Part shown: in pieces, positions 62,501 through 64,000 of the stretch | Layout of the letters: every line of letters begins with the position of its first letter | Numbering within the stretch: position 1 is the first letter of the stretch | NCBI RefSeq assembly: GCF_016862895.1 | Contig: NZ_BONV01000032.1 | Span: 62,001 to 126,000 of the forward strand | Source of the DNA: Planotetraspora kaengkrachanensis | GTDB taxonomy: Bacteria; Actinomycetota; Actinomycetes; Streptosporangiales; Streptosporangiaceae | Direction of reading: 5' to 3' | DNA length: 64,000 nucleotides | Notes under the pieces: generated by a model | What the model saw: the letters and a program-made list of their open reading frames with translations, nothing else | Database searches by the model: none | Told to the model about the DNA's origin: nothing | Translations under genes and position numbers: made by a program

Positions 62501-64000
62501 GGACGCGGCCGAGGCCGGCGTCGTCCCCCTCGTCCGGCACGTGACTGACGAGGACCTCGGGGAGCTGCTGGCCGACGCCGCCGGTCAGGGCTTCGAGCTC
62601 GACCGGGAGGCGCCCCTGCGCGCCCACGTGTTCCGGCTCGCCCCGGACGAGCACGTCCTGCTCCTGGTGGTCCACCACATCGCGGGCGACGAGTGGTCGG
62701 ACCGTCCCCTGTGGCACGACCTCACCACCGCCTACCGGGCCCGGCTCCGCGGCGGGGCGCCGGAATGGCCGCCGCTGCAGCTGCAGTACGCCGACTACGC
62801 CCTGTGGCACCGCGACCTGCTCGGAGACGGGGACGACCCGGCGAGCCCGACGGCCCGTCAGCTCTCCTACTGGCTGCGTCAGCTGGACGGCCTGCCGGAG
62901 GAGCTCGCGCTCCCCGCCGACCGGCCGCGTCCGCTGGAGGGCGGCCACCGGGGCGGCGCCGTCGCCGTGCCGCTCGGCCAGGAACTCGAGCGCGCCCTGC
63001 GCGGGCTGGCTCGCGACCGGGGCGTCAGCATGTTCATGGTCGCCCAGGCGGCCGTCGCGGCACTCCTGCACCGGCTGGGGGCGGGGGACGACGTCCCCCT
63101 CGGCTCACCGATCTCCGGGCGCGCCGACGAGAGCCTGGAGAACCTGGTCGGGTTCTTCGTCAACTCGCTGGTCCTCCGTACGGACCTGTCGGGGGCGCCG
63201 TCGTTCGGCGACCTGCTGCGGCGGGTGCGGGAGACCGACCTGGCCGCCTACGAGAACCAGGACCTGCCGTTCGAGCGGCTGGTCGAGGCGGTCAACCCGG
63301 CCCGTTCGCTGGCCAGGCACCCGCTTTTCCAGGTGATGGTCGTCTACATCGCCGGCGGGGCGCGGACCCCCGACTTCTCCGGGCTCGCCGCCGCTCCCGA
63401 ACCGCTCGGCCAGGACACCGCGAAGTTCGACCTCAGCTTCGACTTCGTCGAGCGCGGCGACGGCGCGGGGATCGACGGCTGGATCGAATACAGCGCGGAC
63501 CTGTTCGACCGGGACACGGCCGAGTCGCTCGCGCGGCGCCTCGTCCGCGTGCTGGAGCAGGTCGTGGACGACCCGGACCGCCCGGTGAGCCTGCTGGACG
63601 TCCTCGAGGAGGACGAGCGGCAGGCGGTCGTCGAGGAGTGGAACGACACGGCGAACCCGGTCGAGCCGGTCACCCTGCCGGAGCTGTTCCGCGCTCAGGC
63701 CGCGCGAACCCCCGGCGCGCTCGCGGTGGTCTTCGAGGACGACCGGCTGACCTACGCGGAGCTGGACGAACGCGTCGAGCGCCTCGCCCGGACCCTCGCG
63801 GGCATGGGCGCGGGGCCGGAAGGCGTCGTGGCCGTGGCGCTGCCGCGCTCGGCCGACCTGGTGACGGCCCTGCTCGCCGTGCACCGGGCCGGCGCGGCGT
63901 ACCTGCCGCTCGACGCGGGCTACCCGCCGGAGCGGGTCGCGCTGATGCTCCAGGACGCCCGGCCGGTCCACGTGATCGACGGACAGCTGCCCGACGGACC
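47502..64000 (+). CDS. Giant siderophore NRPS (at least five modules; 3' end outside window)
   Basis: One uninterrupted frame of about 5,500 codons. GTG at 47502 is the only start after the in-frame stop at 47478; GGGAGG is 11 bases upstream. Order (approximate bases): degenerate C-like domain without HHxxxDG 47502-48176; A1 48177-49570 split by methyltransferase 49585-50340, A1 tail to 51060; T1 to 51310 (LGGDS); C2 51370-52780 (HHIVADG); A2 52790-54300; T2; C3 54610-55960 (HLLLWDG, second His missing); A3 55970-57390 split by methyltransferase 57400-58145; T3; C4 59020-60410 (HHITTDE); A4 60440-61960; T4; C5 62280-63640 (HHIAGDE); A5 partial. Specificity residues: A2 DVWHFSLVDK (serine), A3 DMENLGLINK (N5-hydroxyornithine), A4 DAEDTGMVDK and A1 DVWMLGATNK (unassigned). 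No E domain, and no MbtH gene in the window. Likely makes an N-methylated tris-hydroxamate peptide. Confidence 0.96.
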   Translation, partial: MSGKAEVTEEATAYWHRRLSPLPQESALPADLPYGLDDTGERDTRELALDAGAGVPEPELLAAYVTLLHRYGGVEDVTVGFDGLPLRVAVSGGTSFGELTRTVDAAVAEARAHRLPLAALAGTLRPEPTRGGGVFFNTAFAIGPAGEPGAEPVPDESVGSLDLVLRVVDGRARVTYRPDLFLAETAERLLGHYAALLSGGLADTDAPIGALEMLGGGELHRILVEWNATDHSVPSLTWPELFAEQVRLRPDAVALVFEDTRLTYAELDERANRLAHALIARGAGPERVVALAVPRSAELIVAEVAVLKSGAAYLPIDTDYPAGRIGYMLADAAPTCLVAVAETTADLPVRDDMEVLVLDAPRVVEELAARPGHDPGEADRGLLSLRHPAYVIYTSGSTGRPKGVVLSHSGVAKLVATQSERFGVGPDSRVLQFASPSFDVAFWDLCLGLLSGGRLVVVPAERRVPGAPLADYANANGVTFMILPPALLAAMPDDVELPPSATLLAGTERVSPELVARYARGRMMFNAYGPTEATTNSTLGLCDPDIPSGSLVPIGGPDPGTRAYVLDARLGPVPVGVAGELYLGGAGLARGYLGRPDLTAERFVADPFGPPGERLYRTGDLVRWKADGRLEFLGRADAQVKIRGFRIEPGEIESALRRHPAVAQAAVVVREDRPGDRRLAAYVVPSLDASAAGETDRVGEWKDLHELLYAAAGSDGFRENFAGWNSMYDGLPIPLEEMREWREATVERICAERPRRVLEIGVGSGLVLSRVAPDCEAYWGTDLSGEAVRALRAQVDALPGLAGRVELLTRPAHDVEGLPQGFFDTVVVNSVAQYFPSAAYLTDVLGKAATLLAPGGRLFVGDVRNLRLLRCLRAAVETGRGTDPGDKQALRAAVDRSVTWEGELLLDPGYFAALEGFEADIRVKRGSHHNELTRYRYDVVLRRRADASAGDDHAPGAGGAPGAGDEPAPDAVPYGEQEVRWADLGGMKALGALLAARAAEGGPVSDEVAFAGGRPASRLRVTGMPNARLSGDLAALDALGDGSRPAAPADAVDPEAVHMLAARHGHRVAVTWNGHADDGALDAVFVSGDGARDADARGHAVAFSGRLYRPAAGPARDLPGEPSGEFPHANTPAPFRDVAALMRTLRAHAAEWLPDYMVPSAFVPLDRLPVTPSGKLDAAALPVPDHASLSSGRAPRDPREELLCTLYAEVLGLRSVSIDDDFFALGGDSIVAIQLLGRARQSGLRLTPRDVFRYRTVAALADNHAAPPDHPDPIGTGDGGDARSPAVPLVRLDEADLAELQREHPVTVEEALPLGPLQEGFYFHALVDGSDRDAYVVQQVIELSGPVDGPTLRRAAQRLLDRHAPLRACFRRLEDGRPVQIIATGLDLPWREVDLSAHDPQARQEEAESVAAAERAARFDLARPPLLRCALVRLTGERSHLVLTFHHIVADGWSLPVLHRELMAFYGDDPAPLPGPAPYREYLRQLSTADRDAARDAWRFALAGLDEPTRLVDAPAADAPLLPGQVRVELPEHVTARLSARAREQGVTLSAAVQTAWGLLLGRLTGRQDVVFGTTVSGRDVRLDGIESMAGLFINTLPTRFQWTPSDTLAGLMGRFQDEQAQLLGHQHLGLAEIQRIAGLSGVGELFDTLLVFENYPAGDGLTDPTGTVEIVGHEFHDAVHYPLALIVKPGRRLDLRLKHHAQRLDGQAVRRIAARLTRILVAMADDPALPAARIELLSSGEQARARITGEVRDVPATTLAAAFEAQAARTPQATAVVYEGASLTYEELDARAGELARRLRARGAGPEKVVAVAVPRSAELMVALLGVLKSGAAYLPVDVDYPADRVAYMLADSGASTVVTTAATAPRLPAADGLTPLVLDAPPGRDGDTGDPGAFGEGVGAGPDDAAYLIYTSGSTGRPKGVVVTHRAIVNRLAWMQGAYGLRADDRVLQKTPSSFDVSVWEFFWALCEGAAVVLARPDGHRDPAYLADLIREQRITTMHFVPSMLEAFLQAEEITGDTSWAATLRRVFSSGEALSTAAAARWRELTGAPLHNLYGPTEAAVDVTFHACDESAPGDGPGVPIGRPVWNTGLLVLDACLRPVPAGVPGELYLTGVQLARGYHARSGLTAERFVADPYGPPGTRMYRTGDLVRRDEDGVVTYLGRTDRQVKLRGNRIELGEIEAALVRLPAVAQAAVAVLGSRLVAYVVAAPGSPDAASAEPASLRAALTGALPAPMVPEAYVVLEALPLTPSGKLDRAALPAPETARVPSRGPRDERERTLTEIFAAVLRLEAGADDDFFLLGGDSISSIGVSSRARRAGLDLSPRDVFEHRTPAALAAAALESASATGPGVAPGGRVPALSLTDEETRRVHRLSPGGAEAVWPLAPLQEGLFFHSTYDDGALDVYTVHESFDFARRVDAERLRTATRALLARNPGLRAGFTSDGLRQPVQFIVRDPEIPLEEADLTGLPAGEQDARLRDLMDAERTRRFDLARPLLFRMLLVRLGDRGDRLIIGRHLLLWDGWSAWVFLDQLFRLYETGGDDTGLPDPGSYRDYLTWLDDQDTAVAARAWRAALAGLDEPTLLAAADQGLEPVVPESLDVVLPADVTGRLRDTARRHGLTMNTVLTTAWGLTLASATGRTDVVFGTTVAGRPSEVPYVENVIGMFLNTVPARIAYDPAERVPDLLRRVQDERLALMPYEYLGLGVVQAETGRRRLFDTLFVLRNSDTEERLAELSERHGATAVANVDATHYPVNLVVTPGERIRVTLAHRPDIVGGPRAQALLDRFTLLLERLAAGLDAPAGRLDPLLPAEHAALEEERASGRVAAPEETIADLLAGQAARTPGATALVFGERSVTYAELDARINRMTRLLLARGAGPEQVVALGLPRSIDMVVALFAVLRAGAAYLPLELDHPDDRLAGMLDDARPLLLVSTAAVSTRFADAVPGVPRVLLDDAALAGELDALPSGPVTEADRPRFSLEHPAYVIYTSGSTGRPKGVVTPYRGLTNMHLNHQKEIFAPAVASAGGRRLRIAHTVSFAFDMSWEELLWLVEGHEVHVCDEELRRDAEALVAYCEANRVDVVNVTPTYAHLLIEEGLLEGHRPPLVLLGGEAVSETVWSRLRDTEGTYGYNLYGPTEYTINTLGGGTGDSETPTVGRAIRGTRAHILDAWLRPVPEGVPGELYIAGIGLARGYLRRPALTAERFVADPYGEPGERMYRTGDLVRRRADGNLDFLGRTDDQMKIRGYRVELGEIETALSQHPQVAQAAVIARPDPSVPGTQRLVGYVVPAEASAEERSAAERDQIGEWREIYSDEYEQIGTAVFTEDFAGWDSSYDGRPIPVEHMREWREQTVARIQELRPRRILEIGVGSGLLLSRLAPGAEAYWATDFAEPVIRKIGEDLRRDPELAAKVELRCLPAHVTDGLPAGWFDTIVINSVIQYFPSADHLTEVVRGAMELLAPDGVLFVGDVRDLRRARAFHTAVRLTQDGDQADAAAVRRAVERGMRLDKELLVDPGYFASLGFGVDLRTKRGRHHNELTRHRYDAVLYREDARPLDLGGAPAVAWPDLPDGGHAGQPGRTGGLADRLRQERPESLRVTGVPDARVAGEFAAVRALDEGGVRRAREVLGETVYGDAVEPEDLHALGASLGYRVLTTWSRDPGAYDAVFVRGDVRPDARVSAGLYVPVDGAAPYASTPSTARGASGLVRRLREDLGRRLPDYMVPAAFVTLDRLPMNDNGKLDVRALPDAEPSVALGGGRGPRTPQEEVLCRLFAEVLGLPSVGAEDGFFALGGHSLLATRLVSRARTELGAELAIRDLFEAPTPALLAERAGAGRPARAAVVPVRDRPERVPLSAAQRRLWLAERISGGDAYHFPLVFRPAGPLDTAALRAALRDVAARHEALRTVFAEDDGEPYQRIVPADEAEPGFAVSECAEDELEARIRDAVRRPFDLGAEPPLRADVLRVAPEDHVVAITLHHITTDEWSDRPFLADLTGAYLARSAGLAPEWTPLPVQYADYTLWQRRLLSGPEGPEDMEQQGESGEGGRQLAFWTGALDGLPEEIPLPLDRPRPAEPTGRGGTVRAELPPETARALRAMSAETGTSMFMLLQAAVATLLHRMGAGDDIPIGAPIAGRTDSALDDLVGFFVNTLVLRADLSGGPTFRELAERVRNADLAAFENQDLPFERVVEALGPVRVPGRNPLFQVMLGYHYRPDGDPDMLGLPTEWLPARIETTKFDLDFTFVDHVRGDRITLLLEYAADRADEATALALVERTIALLGFVTADPDLPVGRVPVLTDAERRASLGAWNDTARPLERRTVPELFAEAARARPDQVALVTEAGRTTFAELAARADGLARLLLRRGVTAESVVGLALPRSEMVPAILGVLAAGAAYLPLDPAHPAERLGHMLADAAPACVLATAATAAALPHGHAPMVLLDDPSYAAETAARPGDRPAAPPGPDAAAYVIYTSGSTGRPKGVVGTHRGLSNLYGSQLEDLIEPARRAAGRDVLCAVHSASFSFDASWEPMLWLLAGHELHVLGEATMTDPAALQAHLAAERVDFLDLTPTYLQELAHHGFLDPDRYRPGVMTIGGEAMPSAMWRTLCELPGVAVHDMYGPTEFAVDAYGRHGSDAQDGPGRRGGSGTWAAPLANVRVHVLDSALRPVPAGVPGELYLSGAGLARGYLGRPTLTAERFVADPYGGPGERMYRTGDLARRRADGTLEFLGRADDQVKLRGFRIEPGEIESVLRAHPAVAQAAVVVREDTPGAQRLVAYVVPAEPVDPASLRAHAAAALPEYMVPAAFVELAALPRSIGGKLDRRALPAPDPAGARAGRRPRDAREEILCELFAAVLGVERVGVDDDFFALGGHSLLAMRLVSRVRTALDAEITLRAVFEAPTAARLAERLRAGAVRSAGEQTGPRAGRPAPARRPELVPLSSAQRRLWVLHRLEGPGATYNIPMAWRLTGPLDVDALRAALTDLVARHESLRTVIRERDGHAHQHILDAAEAGVVPLVRHVTDEDLGELLADAAGQGFELDREAPLRAHVFRLAPDEHVLLLVVHHIAGDEWSDRPLWHDLTTAYRARLRGGAPEWPPLQLQYADYALWHRDLLGDGDDPASPTARQLSYWLRQLDGLPEELALPADRPRPLEGGHRGGAVAVPLGQELERALRGLARDRGVSMFMVAQAAVAALLHRLGAGDDVPLGSPISGRADESLENLVGFFVNSLVLRTDLSGAPSFGDLLRRVRETDLAAYENQDLPFERLVEAVNPARSLARHPLFQVMVVYIAGGARTPDFSGLAAAPEPLGQDTAKFDLSFDFVERGDGAGIDGWIEYSADLFDRDTAESLARRLVRVLEQVVDDPDRPVSLLDVLEEDERQAVVEEWNDTANPVEPVTLPELFRAQAARTPGALAVVFEDDRLTYAELDERVERLARTLAGMGAGPEGVVAVALPRSADLVTALLAVHRAGAAYLPLDAGYPPERVALMLQDARPVHVIDGQLPDG

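Overview
The window is strongly GC-rich, dense in genes, and uses GTG and TTG starts freely. It has DmdR/IdeR-type iron boxes, a mycothiol-type DinB/MPI gene, a CU044_5270-type protein beside an ECF sigma factor, and a giant siderophore NRPS. All of this points to an actinomycete, probably of the Streptosporangiales or a neighbouring order. The order is an inference from gene style, not something proven here.

Layout. 1-7.4 kb is mixed housekeeping and regulation: the HypF C-terminus, a YceI protein, a divergent HxlR/SDR pair, an ECF sigma factor with its CU044_5270 partner, a small secreted Gly/Cys/His-Asn-Arg peptide gene, and a PadR/membrane-protein pair. 7.4-19.2 kb plus 27.7-29.6 kb holds a split catabolic system: a secreted GH114 endo-alpha-1,4-polygalactosaminidase, a GH4 glycosidase, a sugar ABC importer, a Gfo/Idh/MocA enzyme, a PfkB kinase, a tagatose-6-P-type kinase, a class II tagatose/fructose-bisphosphate aldolase, an AgaS-type SIS enzyme and a DeoR regulator. 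The kinase/aldolase operon and agaS share a near-identical 34-bp upstream element, so the two halves are probably one regulon. The most economical reading is uptake and breakdown of galactosamine/galactose polymers such as fungal galactosaminogalactan.

19.3-26.1 kb is the strongest candidate for an undescribed system. Two tandem tRNA-like genes with unusual features, each with its own promoter-like element, sit directly upstream of a tight five-gene operon: zinc-ribbon/SDR-like protein lacking the catalytic Tyr, leucine-rich repeat protein, ankyrin-repeat protein, MoxR-type AAA+ ATPase, and an HExxH/VWA protein. This layout suggests an RNA-associated stress or conflict system.

15.1-16.0 kb and 29.6-30.8 kb carry a family of 52-53 bp repeat units headed by GTGATCATGCAC. 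The spacing averages about 52.7 bp, close to five helical turns. One array flips orientation in its middle, and two of the arrays are interrupted by single small genes (an Imm1-like gene and a YjbR/MmcQ gene).

30.8-37.2 kb is a glucose-6-phosphate/pentose-phosphate operon (zwf-tkt-pgi-gnd). 37.4-41.9 kb has an MPI-family protein, a MarR regulator with a 14-TM drug exporter, and a DUF4190-like membrane protein. 42.0-64.0 kb is a hydroxamate siderophore locus: ornithine N5-hydroxylase and formyltransferase around an iron box, a FecCD-type importer (two permeases and an ATPase), and divergently an NRPS of at least five modules that runs off the end of the window. Its A2 specificity residues read as serine and A3 as N5-hydroxyornithine; A1 and A3 are interrupted by methyltransferase domains. 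The product is probably an N-methylated tris-hydroxamate siderophore.
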